In this document: positions 1 through 6,930 of the stretch, one piece after another | How the letters are laid out: each line of letters begins with the position of its first letter | Numbering within the stretch: the stretch's first letter is position 1 | Origin: Pseudomonas sp. S37 | GTDB lineage: Bacteria; Pseudomonadota; Gammaproteobacteria; Pseudomonadales; Pseudomonadaceae | Direction: 5' to 3' | Length of the DNA: 33,900 nt | Assembly (NCBI RefSeq): GCF_016658545.1 | Contig: NZ_JACVZC010000064.1 | Coordinates: 1 to 33,900 of the forward strand | Made by a program: the position numbers and the translations under genes | The notes under the pieces: model-generated | Told to the model about the DNA's origin: nothing | Database searches by the model: none | The model's input: only the letters and a program-made list of their open reading frames with translations

Positions 1-25
1 CTTTAGCCGCGAAGCGCCGCGCGGG

Positions 26-161
26 CGGCGCTCGATCTCATAGGCGCTGAAAATGTCTCGGTGAACGCCTCGGCGCTCGATCTCATAGGCGCTGAATATG
101 TTTCGGCGAACACCCGCGGCGCTCGATCTCGCAGGCGGTAAAGATGCTGTGGCGAGCACCT
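26..161. repeat. 45/46-bp imperfect tandem repeat, about three copies
   Basis: Three consecutive units begin with CGGCGCTCGATCTC at 26, 71 and 117. The first two are nearly identical (CATAGGCGCTGAA follows in both) and the third is more diverged (GCAGGCGGTAAAG). The period is 45 and then 46 bp, so no reading frame is kept across all three. The array is preceded by a 7-bp stem (AGCGCCG 13-19 with CGGCGCT 26-32). It lies downstream of the ProC-like gene, which ends at 223, and may continue to the left of the window. I see no gene in 1-222. The function is unknown. Confidence 0.75.
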
Positions 162-222
162 GTCAGCCCTGATGTGATCCCTGTGCGTGGCTTGCCGGCG
201 ACAGGGCCGCAACAGGTGTTGG

Positions 223-1005
223 TTATCGGCCAGCCAACCGCGACCGGGTCAACAACCCGTCCAGCACCACCTCGCAAGCCGCCCCCCAGGTGGCACTGAC
301 CGGCTGATGCATCAGCACTTCCAGCCCATCGGCGGTAAAGGTGCCTGGCGTGGCAATGGCCTGCCCGAGGGCCTTGAGCGTGGAATGCGGCTGCTGCCCG
401 GCACTGGCCACGCAGTCCTGCAAGTTGCCCAGTACCAGCGCACGCGCTTCGGCTGCCGGCAGGCCTTTGTCCATCAGCCACTGTTGCAGGTCGTGCAGCA
501 GGAAGTAGAACCAGCCGTTCATGCACGCCGCCACCGTGGCCAGCTCGAACTCGGGTTCGCCCTGCAGCACCACCAGCTTGCCCAGTGGCGCCAGGCACTT
601 GGTGGTGAGCGCATCGGGCGGGCAGACCACCACCGTGGATTGGTTGTACTGCGCGGCATACGACAGCATCGCACGTACACAAAGCGCACCGGGGAAGGCG
701 GTGGCCAGCTGTGCAAGGCTGACCCCGGCGGCCAGCGACACCAGGCGCTGGCCAGGGCGCAGACGTACCTCTTCGGCCAGTTCGCCCAGCACCTGCGGGC
801 GTACGCCGAGGATCAGCAGTTCGGCCCGGTCAACCACCGCCTGGTTGCTGGGCAGTACTTCGCAGTCGTGTTCATGGGCCAGCATGGCAGCCCGTTGCGC
901 ATTGCGCGGCGACAGCAGGATGGGGCCATCGAAACCGCTGCGGCGAAGGCCCATGACCACTTTTTCGGTCAGCTCGCCGACCCCGAGAATACCCAGGCTA
1001 AGCAT
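223..1005 (-). CDS. Pyrroline-5-carboxylate reductase-like NAD(P)-dependent oxidoreductase
   Basis: A 260-residue protein with the ProC layout. An N-terminal Rossmann nucleotide-binding motif, GILGVG, lies at residues 5-10, and the C-terminal dimer domain ends with ATPGTFTADGLEVL, a diverged form of the family's SPGGTT-x-GLE-x-L signature. The middle of the protein (ACMNGWFYFLLHDL) departs from the usual S-G-S-G-P-A-Y segment, so the substrate may be a cyclic imine or ketimine other than pyrroline-5-carboxylate. The start is supported by AAGGAGG five bases upstream. The gene lies 12 nt after the flavoprotein gene on the same strand and is probably cotranscribed with it. An amine oxidase that makes an imine next to an imine reductase is a sensible pair. 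The family assignment is firm; the substrate is not known. Confidence 0.8.
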   Translation of the reverse strand: MLSLGILGVGELTEKVVMGLRRSGFDGPILLSPRNAQRAAMLAHEHDCEVLPSNQAVVDRAELLILGVRPQVLGELAEEVRLRPGQRLVSLAAGVSLAQLATAFPGALCVRAMLSYAAQYNQSTVVVCPPDALTTKCLAPLGKLVVLQGEPEFELATVAACMNGWFYFLLHDLQQWLMDKGLPAAEARALVLGNLQDCVASAGQQPHSTLKALGQAIATPGTFTADGLEVLMHQPVSATWGAACEVVLDGLLTRSRLAGR

Positions 1006-1017
1006 GAAGCCTCCTTG

Positions 1018-2337
1018 TCAGCTTTCCAGGCCGGCGCGGCGCTGGCCCCAGTGCAGGTTAAGGTTGACGCCGACGCTGAGCAGCGGCTCTGGGGGGTTGC
1101 GGTTGGGGCCGGTGGAGCCGAGCAGGAAGTCGATCAGTTCGTCGCGCTCGCCGCTCAGCCAGTCGGCCAGCAGGGTGCCGGTGGCGGTGCCGCGGGTAAT
1201 GCCCAGGCCGTTGCAGCACAGCGCTGCATGAATGTTGGGGGCGAGGGTGCCGAAGTGCGACAGGTGGTTGCGCGACAGGCACATCGAACCGCCCCAGGTG
1301 TATTCGAACGGCATGCCCGAGAGCATCGGGAAGCGCCGCTCGAACGACTCGCGGTGCTGGCGCCCGGCGCGGGCGATGTGGCGTGGGTTGGCGCGGCCGT
1401 CGGCATTGAAACTGAAGCTGTTGCGCACCAGCAGGCGCTGGTCCGGGGTGCGGCGCAGGGTACTGCCGAACGGGTCGGCGGGGATGATGCCCCAGGTGGC
1501 CTTGCCGCCCAGGCGGGCCTGTTCGTCCTCGGTCAGCGGGCGGGTCATGCTGGCGTAGGTGAAGATCGGCAGCAGGCGGCCGGGCAGGAAGCCGAAGTGC
1601 GAGGCGAAGGCGTTGTTGGTTAGCAGGAGCTGGTCGCCGATGATTTCGCCATTGGCATGCTTGAGGGTGATACGCCGGCCTTGCTCGATGTGGGTGATGG
1701 TGGTGCGTTCATGCAGGGTCACGTTACCCGGCAGGCTTTCGGCCAGGCCCTTGGCCAGGGCGGCGGGTTGCAGCAATTGGGTGCCTGGGGTGTACAGCGC
1801 CTTGCGGTAGAAGGCGGTGCCGAAATGCTCGGGCAGGTCTTGGGCGTCGATCATCTGGTAGGGCTGGCCGAGCTTTTCCAGGCCGCTGCGGTAGGCTTCG
1901 AGCACCGCCAGGCCCTTGTCCTCGACGGCTGCCTGGTACTTGCCGTCCGGGCGGATCTGGCAGTCGATGCCGTGCTGGTTGATCAACCCGCGCAAAATCG
2001 ACTGGGCACGCAGGTTGAGCTTGAGATTCATCCGCGCGGTGGGCAGGTCGCCGATATAGTCGGCAGCGCCAATGTCGTGGGGCAGGTCGATGGCAAAGCC
2101 GGAGTTGCGCCCCGAGGCGCCGAAGCCGACTTCCTGGGCATCGACCAGGATCACTTCATCGTCAGGGTGGTGCAGCGCCAGTTGCCGCGCGGCGGCCAAA
2201 CCCGTGAAGCCCGCGCCGAGCACCACCCAGCGCGCCTCGCTCCGCCCCCGGTGCGCGGCACGGGGCTGGCGACCGGGGCTGAGGTGGAACCAGCCGCAAC
2301 CGTTGTCGTCCGCGGGGGTAGAGGTGTTTCTGTACAT
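1018..2337 (-). CDS. FAD-dependent amine/amino-acid oxidoreductase (DAO family, OrdL/PuuB-like)
   Basis: A 439-residue flavoprotein. The FAD-binding dinucleotide fold is visible as VVLGAGFTGLAAARQL at about residues 39-54, preceded by a roughly 37-residue hydrophilic N-terminal extension. It is followed by EVGFGASGRNSGF, which is typical of the DadA/glycine oxidase/gamma-glutamylputrescine oxidase group. A late glycine-rich stretch, CCNGLGITRGTATGTLLADWL, matches the C-terminal FAD-contact motif of this group. The likely reaction is oxidation of a primary or secondary amine to an imine, with hydrolysis to an aldehyde or ketone plus ammonia. It heads a two-gene unit with the ProC-like reductase. 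The Shine-Dalgarno sequence at 2337 is weak, so a slightly later start is possible. The substrate cannot be read from the sequence. Confidence 0.82.
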   Translation of the reverse strand: MYRNTSTPADDNGCGWFHLSPGRQPRAAHRGRSEARWVVLGAGFTGLAAARQLALHHPDDEVILVDAQEVGFGASGRNSGFAIDLPHDIGAADYIGDLPTARMNLKLNLRAQSILRGLINQHGIDCQIRPDGKYQAAVEDKGLAVLEAYRSGLEKLGQPYQMIDAQDLPEHFGTAFYRKALYTPGTQLLQPAALAKGLAESLPGNVTLHERTTITHIEQGRRITLKHANGEIIGDQLLLTNNAFASHFGFLPGRLLPIFTYASMTRPLTEDEQARLGGKATWGIIPADPFGSTLRRTPDQRLLVRNSFSFNADGRANPRHIARAGRQHRESFERRFPMLSGMPFEYTWGGSMCLSRNHLSHFGTLAPNIHAALCCNGLGITRGTATGTLLADWLSGERDELIDFLLGSTGPNRNPPEPLLSVGVNLNLHWGQRRAGLES

Positions 2338-2438
2338 GGGATTTTATCCGTGTTGTTTTCTCCACTATGGCATTGGAGGCGGCACGGGGAATATGACGGG
2401 AGGGACGGGGAATGGGATGTTCGGGCCCAGCTTCAACA

Positions 2439-3035
2439 TCAATTTGCACACAGCTGTGGGCACTTGCCGGTGCCGACAATACCCTGCACAAACGTCACCA
2501 ATTGTTCCCTGGCGTTCAACGGCGCCCCCCACTGCGCCTGACCGCACAATAACCCCAGCACCGCGTGAGCAATCGAACGCGCCCGCAGTGCCGTCAGCCC
2601 GCATTCGGCCGCGACGATCTCGCTGAGCAGGCTGCTGTAATCCATTTTCAACTGTTCAACTTGCAACAATTGCTCTTCGCTCAGGTTCATCGCCTCGCGG
2701 GTCAGCAAAACCAGCTTGTCCGGATTGGCCTGGCTGTATGCGACAAATGCCTGAACGAAGCACGGCAAACGTTCACTGTGGGTACGGGCACTTTTCAGGC
2801 ATTGTCGGGTTTCATACAGCAGGTCGGTCAGGCTCGATTCGATCAGCTCGAACAGCAGAGCCTGTTTGCTCTCGATATGGTGGTACAGCGACCCCGCGCG
2901 CAGGCCCAGGTGGCTGGCAAGGTCGCGCAGGCCGATGGCCTGGTAACCGTGGTTGGCAAACAACGCGCTGGCCGCATCCAGCAGACGATCCCGGGCATGC
3001 GGGGCGGGTACGGGCGAGCGGCTGGAAGCGGGCAT
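2439..3035 (-). CDS. TetR/AcrR-family transcriptional regulator
   Basis: A 198-residue repressor-type protein. The N-terminal helix-turn-helix is clear at about residues 15-65 (RDRLLDAASALFANHGY, then LRDLASHLGLRAGSLYHHI and ESKQALL), and the C-terminal ligand-binding half is variable, as usual. The frame stays open upstream to 3590, but that extension runs antisense through the SDR gene. The ATG at 3035, with AGGTG upstream, gives the normal TetR length. It is transcribed divergently from the SDR operon, with 84 bp between the two starts. That gap contains an inverted repeat which recurs before the HyuA gene. I infer that it represses both units and itself, and that an intermediate of the pathway is the inducer. 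Confidence 0.9.
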   Translation of the reverse strand: MPASSRSPVPAPHARDRLLDAASALFANHGYQAIGLRDLASHLGLRAGSLYHHIESKQALLFELIESSLTDLLYETRQCLKSARTHSERLPCFVQAFVAYSQANPDKLVLLTREAMNLSEEQLLQVEQLKMDYSSLLSEIVAAECGLTALRARSIAHAVLGLLCGQAQWGAPLNAREQLVTFVQGIVGTGKCPQLCAN

Positions 3036-3061
3036 GGCAGCACCTGTCGGTGAATTGATGT

Positions 3062-3100
3062 TTGACCAAATGTAAGACAACAGGCATCTTACGTAAAGAC
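3062..3100. promoter_or_regulatory. Putative TetR operator 1 and overlapping promoter
   Basis: TGTAAG (3071-3076) and CTTACG (3088-3093) form an inverted repeat with an 11-nt spacer, between the divergent TetR and SDR genes. TTGACC (3062-3067) is a candidate -35 for the SDR gene, with CATCTT 17 nt later as a poor -10, so the operator would overlap the promoter core. The same 39-nt block recurs at 4744-4782 with 31 of 39 positions identical. Binding by the adjacent TetR protein is inferred. Confidence 0.65.
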
Positions 3101-3119
3101 TCAATCGCGGAGGTGTTGT

Positions 3120-3869
3120 GTGGACAAGCAAACGGTGGTGATCGTAGGTGGTGCCTCGGGTCTGGGTCTGGAAACAGCCCGGCTGATGGTCAAGCGTGGC
3201 GCCGACAAGATCGGCCTGATCGACCGTAACGAGCAATTGTTGGTACAAGCTGCAGAGGAACTGCGCGGGCAGGGCGTGCAGGTGGCGATTGCGGTGGGTG
3301 ACATTGCCCGCAAGGACACCGCCCATGCGGCTTTTGCCCAGATAGTCGAAGGCTTGGGCCGGGTACATTGCCTGGTCAACAGCGCAGCGATCTACCCGCG
3401 CCAGGACATCTTCGAGATCAGCGACGAAGAGTGGGACCTGGAAAACGCGGTCAACATAAAAGGCACCTACCACATGATGGTCGCCGCCGTGCGCCACATG
3501 CAGCAGTACGTGGCGGCACCTGCGGTGACCGGGCGCATCGTCAACGTGACCTCGGTGGATGCGTTCAAGGCCCACCCGCAAAACGCCCACTACGCGGCGA
3601 CCAAGGCTGCAGTGGTGAGCCTGACCAAATCCTTTGCCCAGGCCTGTGCCAAGGACCAGATCCTGGTCAATTCGGTAGCCCCTGCCGGTTTTGCCACCGA
3701 GCGCGCCAAGCAGCTGGGCTTCCTTGGCGAGCTGGCAGCGGCCAACCCGCTGGGCCGCGCTGCGGAGCCGGCAGAGATCGCCGAATGGATCGTGATGATG
3801 GGCAGCAGCCGCAACAGCTATGCCACCGGTGAAAACGTGATCGTCAGCGGGGGTTACATCTATGCCTGA
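3120..3869 (+). CDS. Short-chain dehydrogenase/reductase (classical SDR) 1
   Basis: A 249-residue classical SDR. The nucleotide-binding motif VVIVGGASGLGLE lies near the N-terminus, the structural NNAG motif appears as NSAA, and the catalytic triad is S145, Y158 and K162 (YAATK). The Asp at the end of beta-2 (GLIDRNE) suggests a preference for NAD(H). The start is GTG, with GGAGG six bases upstream at 3109-3113. The gene overlaps the next SDR gene by 8 nt, so the two are translationally coupled, which suggests consecutive or alternative oxidoreductions. It is the first gene of the plus-strand unit downstream of operator 1. The alcohol, hydroxy-acid or ketone substrate is not evident. Confidence 0.88.
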   Translation: MDKQTVVIVGGASGLGLETARLMVKRGADKIGLIDRNEQLLVQAAEELRGQGVQVAIAVGDIARKDTAHAAFAQIVEGLGRVHCLVNSAAIYPRQDIFEISDEEWDLENAVNIKGTYHMMVAAVRHMQQYVAAPAVTGRIVNVTSVDAFKAHPQNAHYAATKAAVVSLTKSFAQACAKDQILVNSVAPAGFATERAKQLGFLGELAAANPLGRAAEPAEIAEWIVMMGSSRNSYATGENVIVSGGYIYA

Positions 3870-4617
3870 AGTCGCATTCCCCGAGGGCTACCAGCGCGCC
3901 CTGGTGACTGGGGCCACCAGCGGTATTGGCAAGGCCATCGTGCTGGCGTTGCGCGATGCCGGCTTGCAAGTGATTGCCGTGGGGCGCAGCCCGGAGGCAC
4001 TGGTGGAGCTGGCCGGTGAGCCGGGTGTGAGCACCTTGCAGGCGGACGTGCGCGACTATCGCGCGCTGGCTGCCGCGCTGGAGGGGCAAACGGTGGATGT
4101 ACTGGTCAACAACGCGGGCATTCTTTCCACCCGTGCGGCGTTCCAGGACATCGACGAGGCTGAAATCGACAACATGCTCGACATCAACCTCAAGGCGCCG
4201 CTGCACCTGACACGTCAGGTGCTGCCAGGCATGGTCGGGCGGGGCAGGGGGCACCTGTTTTTCATCGGTTCCAGCGCTGGCCGTGCGCCGCACCCGGGCG
4301 CCGCGGTGTACGGGGCGTCCAAGGCCGGGGTCAGCCTGTTCTGTGATGCCTTGCGCTGTGACTTGCTGGGCAGCGGGGTGCGGGTGACCGAGATTGCCCC
4401 GGGCCGGGTGCAAACCCAGCTGTACAAGGCTGCCATGGGCATGCAGGCGGCGGGCAGTGAACTGTATGACGGATATGAATCCATACAGCCGCAGGATATT
4501 GCCGAGCTGTTGCTGGCGGCGTTGAAGATGCCGCGGCAGGTGGATGTGTCCAGGTTGGAAGTGTTCCCCACGGCGCAGGCGGTGGGTGGTGGGCGGATGG
4601 TCAAGACCGCGGGTTGA
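3862..4617 (+). CDS. Short-chain dehydrogenase/reductase (classical SDR) 2
   Basis: A 251-residue classical SDR with TGATSGIG at about residues 17-24, an intact NNAG motif (VLVNNAGIL) and the catalytic set S137, Y150 and K154 (YGASK). The segment VIAVGRSPE after beta-2 has Arg rather than Asp, which would fit NADP(H), in contrast to the upstream SDR. It starts inside the end of SDR 1 (8-nt overlap), so the pair is very probably coexpressed. A perfect 41-bp inverted repeat follows within 10 nt of the stop and probably ends or stabilises the transcript. The substrate is unknown. Confidence 0.87.
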   Translation: MPEVAFPEGYQRALVTGATSGIGKAIVLALRDAGLQVIAVGRSPEALVELAGEPGVSTLQADVRDYRALAAALEGQTVDVLVNNAGILSTRAAFQDIDEAEIDNMLDINLKAPLHLTRQVLPGMVGRGRGHLFFIGSSAGRAPHPGAAVYGASKAGVSLFCDALRCDLLGSGVRVTEIAPGRVQTQLYKAAMGMQAAGSELYDGYESIQPQDIAELLLAALKMPRQVDVSRLEVFPTAQAVGGGRMVKTAG

Positions 4618-4624
4618 TGGGTTG

Positions 4625-4717
4625 CCTGTGCTGGCCTCTTCGCGGGTAAACCCGCTCCTACACAGACTGCGCAACCCTGTGTAGGAGCGGGTTTACCCGC
4701 GAAGAGGCCAGCACAGG
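4625..4717. repeat. Perfect 41-bp inverted repeat (REP pair)
   Basis: Bases 4625-4665 and 4677-4717 are exact reverse complements across 41 bp, with an 11-nt loop. The inner core, CGCGGGTAAACCCGCTCC, is the P. putida-type REP sequence found four more times in the window. It lies just after the SDR 2 stop and just before operator 2. It would form a very stable hairpin that could terminate transcription or protect the 3' end of the mRNA. Confidence 0.9.
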
Positions 4718-4743
4718 TACAGCACATTTCAGCAAATAGGTGC

Positions 4744-4782
4744 TTGACCACCTGTAAGACAACATATAACTTACATGAAGAC
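4744..4782 (+). promoter_or_regulatory. Putative TetR operator 2 and promoter before the HyuA gene
   Basis: TGTAAG (4753-4758) and CTTACA (4770-4775) form a perfect 6-bp inverted repeat with an 11-nt spacer, the same geometry as operator 1. TTGACC (4744-4749) is a candidate -35. The -10 could be TAACTT (17-nt spacing) or TATAAC (15-nt spacing). The block matches 3062-3100 at 31 of 39 positions. It lies 48 nt upstream of the likely HyuA start and gives this operon its own TetR-responsive promoter. Confidence 0.65.
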
Positions 4783-4830
4783 CGCCTCAGCCGGTCGAGA
4801 CAACTACAAAGCATTGCAGGGGATATGACG

Positions 4831-6906
4831 ATGACTGCGACATCATGCCGGGTCGGCGTGGACATAGGCGGGACCTTCACCGATATCGCGCTGGACGTGA
4901 ACGGCGTGCTGCATTCGACCAAGATCCTGACCGACTACGAGTTGCCCGAGCGGGCCATCCTCACGGGTGTACGCCAGGTGGTGGAGCAGGCCGGCCTGGC
5001 GCTCTCGGACATCGAGCAGCTGATCCACGGCACCACCCTGGCCACCAACGCGCTGATCGAGCGCCGGGGTGCACGCACCGCCTTCATCACCACTGAAGGC
5101 TTCCGCGACACCCTGGAAATGCGCACCGAAAACCGCTTCGAACAGTACGACATCAACATCGTCCTGCCGCCGCCGCTGATCGATCGCGAACACCGCTACA
5201 CCCTGCGCGAGCGCCTGGACGTCAAAGGCCAGGTGCTGATCGCCCCGGTGCAGGCCGAGGTCGATGCCTTGGTCGAGCGTATCGCCGAAGGCAACTACGA
5301 GAGCGTCGCCATCGGCTTCATCCACAGCTACGTCAACGGTGCCCATGAGCGCCAGTTGCGTGATGCCCTGCAGGCGCGCCTGCCCAATCTGTCGATCTCG
5401 ATTTCCAGCGAAGTCTCGCCGCAGATGCGTGAGTTCGAGCGCTTCAACACCGTATGCGCCAACGCCTACGTCAAGCCGCTGATCAAGTCCTACCTGGACC
5501 GCCTGGTGGTGACCTTGAAGCAAGAAGGCGCCGATTGCCCGGTGTTCATGATCCACTCCGGTGGCGGCATCATCTCGGTGCAGAGCGCTGCCGAGTTCCC
5601 GGTGCGCCTGGTGGAGTCCGGCCCTGCCGGTGGCGCCATCTTCGCCGCCGATATTGCCCGCCGCTACCAGCTGGAAAACGTGCTGTCGTTCGACATGGGC
5701 GGCACCACGGCAAAAATCTGCCTGGTCGAAGACCAGGTGCCGAAAACCGCAAAAACCTTTGAAGTGGCGCGCACCTATCGCTTCAAGAAGGGCAGCGGCA
5801 TGCCGATTTCCATCCCGGTGGTGGAAATGGTTGAAATCGGTGCTGGCGGCGGTTCGATCGCCAGTATCGACAGCATGCGCCAGATCCGCGTCGGCCCGCA
5901 CAGTGCAGCCTCCGAGCCTGGCCCGGCCTGCTACGGCCGTGGTGGTCTGGAGCCGACCATTACCGATGCCAACCTGCTGCTCGGTCGCCTGGATGCCGAC
6001 AACTTCGCCGGTGGCGCACTGCGCCTCTCCACTGACAGCGCCGCCAATGCCATGGCGCGGGTCATTGGCCAGCCGCTGGGCATGCAGGCCGACACCGCCG
6101 CTTTTGGCGTGTGCGAAGTGGTCGACGAGAACATGGCCAACGCCGGCCGCGTCCATGCAGTGGAAAGCGGCAAGGACATTGCCGACTACACCATGATCAC
6201 CTTCGGAGGCGGCGGCCCACTGCACGCGGCGCGGTTGTGCGAGAAGATGGGCGTGGCCCGTTTCATCGTCCCGGCGGGCGCTGGCGTGGGTTCGGCCATC
6301 GGCTTCCTGCGGGCGCCGTTCGGCTATGAGGCCGTGCGCAGTGCCTTCGTACGCCTGTCCGAGTTCGAGGCCGCGCGCGTCAATGACCTGATCGATGAAA
6401 TGAAAGCCGAGTCGCTGGGCTTCTTGCGCCAGGGCATGCCGGTCGGTGAGCCGGAAATGGAATGCACCGCCTTCATGCGCTACGTCGGCCAGGGCTGGGA
6501 GATTCCGGTGGTCCTGCCGTTCAAGGCCTTCAGCGCCGCCGATACGGTGGAATTCAAGGCCCGCTTCGAAGAAGCCTACACCCGCTTCTTCGGTCGCCCT
6601 ATCGACGGCCCGGACATCGAGATTGTCAGCTGGTCGGTCAGGGCCAGTTCGCCACTGCCACCGGTAGCGCACATCGAAGAAGTGGGGGCGGCCTACCGTG
6701 CCCACGAAGTCGCCCGCCGCCAGGTGTTCGACGTAGCCGCTGGCGGCTTTGTCGAGGCCGGTATCCACCCCCGCGAAGAGCTGCAGGTGGGTGCCCGTGT
6801 CGATGGCCCGGCGATCATCGTCGAGCGCGAAACCTCGACCTTTGTCACCTCCAATTTCACCGCCACGGTCCAGCCAGACGGCTGCCTGCTGGTTGTGCGC
6901 CGCTAA
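4831..6906 (+). CDS. Hydantoinase/oxoprolinase family protein, subunit A (HyuA-like)
   Basis: A protein of 691 residues, the normal size for the HyuA/OplA family. The N-terminal actin-like ATP-binding motif is VGVDIGGTFTD at about residues 8-18, followed by HGTTLATNALIER, then SGGGIIS, FDMGGTTAKICLV (phosphate-binding motif 2) and FGGGGPLHA near the middle. Members open cyclic amides such as N-methylhydantoin, 5-oxoproline or lactams at the cost of ATP, together with subunit B. The start is set at 4831 because AGGGG at 4818-4822 is eight bases away; the ATG at 4825 is possible but is only two bases from that site. The frame opens further up to 4744, but that would run through the operator. 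The specific ring substrate is not known. Confidence 0.88.
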   Translation: MTATSCRVGVDIGGTFTDIALDVNGVLHSTKILTDYELPERAILTGVRQVVEQAGLALSDIEQLIHGTTLATNALIERRGARTAFITTEGFRDTLEMRTENRFEQYDINIVLPPPLIDREHRYTLRERLDVKGQVLIAPVQAEVDALVERIAEGNYESVAIGFIHSYVNGAHERQLRDALQARLPNLSISISSEVSPQMREFERFNTVCANAYVKPLIKSYLDRLVVTLKQEGADCPVFMIHSGGGIISVQSAAEFPVRLVESGPAGGAIFAADIARRYQLENVLSFDMGGTTAKICLVEDQVPKTAKTFEVARTYRFKKGSGMPISIPVVEMVEIGAGGGSIASIDSMRQIRVGPHSAASEPGPACYGRGGLEPTITDANLLLGRLDADNFAGGALRLSTDSAANAMARVIGQPLGMQADTAAFGVCEVVDENMANAGRVHAVESGKDIADYTMITFGGGGPLHAARLCEKMGVARFIVPAGAGVGSAIGFLRAPFGYEAVRSAFVRLSEFEAARVNDLIDEMKAESLGFLRQGMPVGEPEMECTAFMRYVGQGWEIPVVLPFKAFSAADTVEFKARFEEAYTRFFGRPIDGPDIEIVSWSVRASSPLPPVAHIEEVGAAYRAHEVARRQVFDVAAGGFVEAGIHPREELQVGARVDGPAIIVERETSTFVTSNFTATVQPDGCLLVVRR

Positions 6907-6930
6907 CGCCTGAATTCGGAAGAGCTGAAC

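Noticed and set aside
26..161. CRISPR array
   Set aside because: The units are contiguous with no unique spacers between constant repeats, there are only three copies, and no cas genes are seen.
187..1623. Open reading frame of 478 codons on the plus strand
   Set aside because: It is antisense to the ProC-like and flavoprotein genes and is rich in Gln, His and Ala, as expected for a shadow frame.
3036..3590. N-terminal extension of the TetR gene to 3590
   Set aside because: It would cover the operator and lie antisense to SDR 1. The ATG at 3035 gives the normal TetR length.
4744..4830. Upstream HyuA start at 4744
   Set aside because: It would place the start within the -35 and operator sequence and add a non-family leader without a ribosome binding site.
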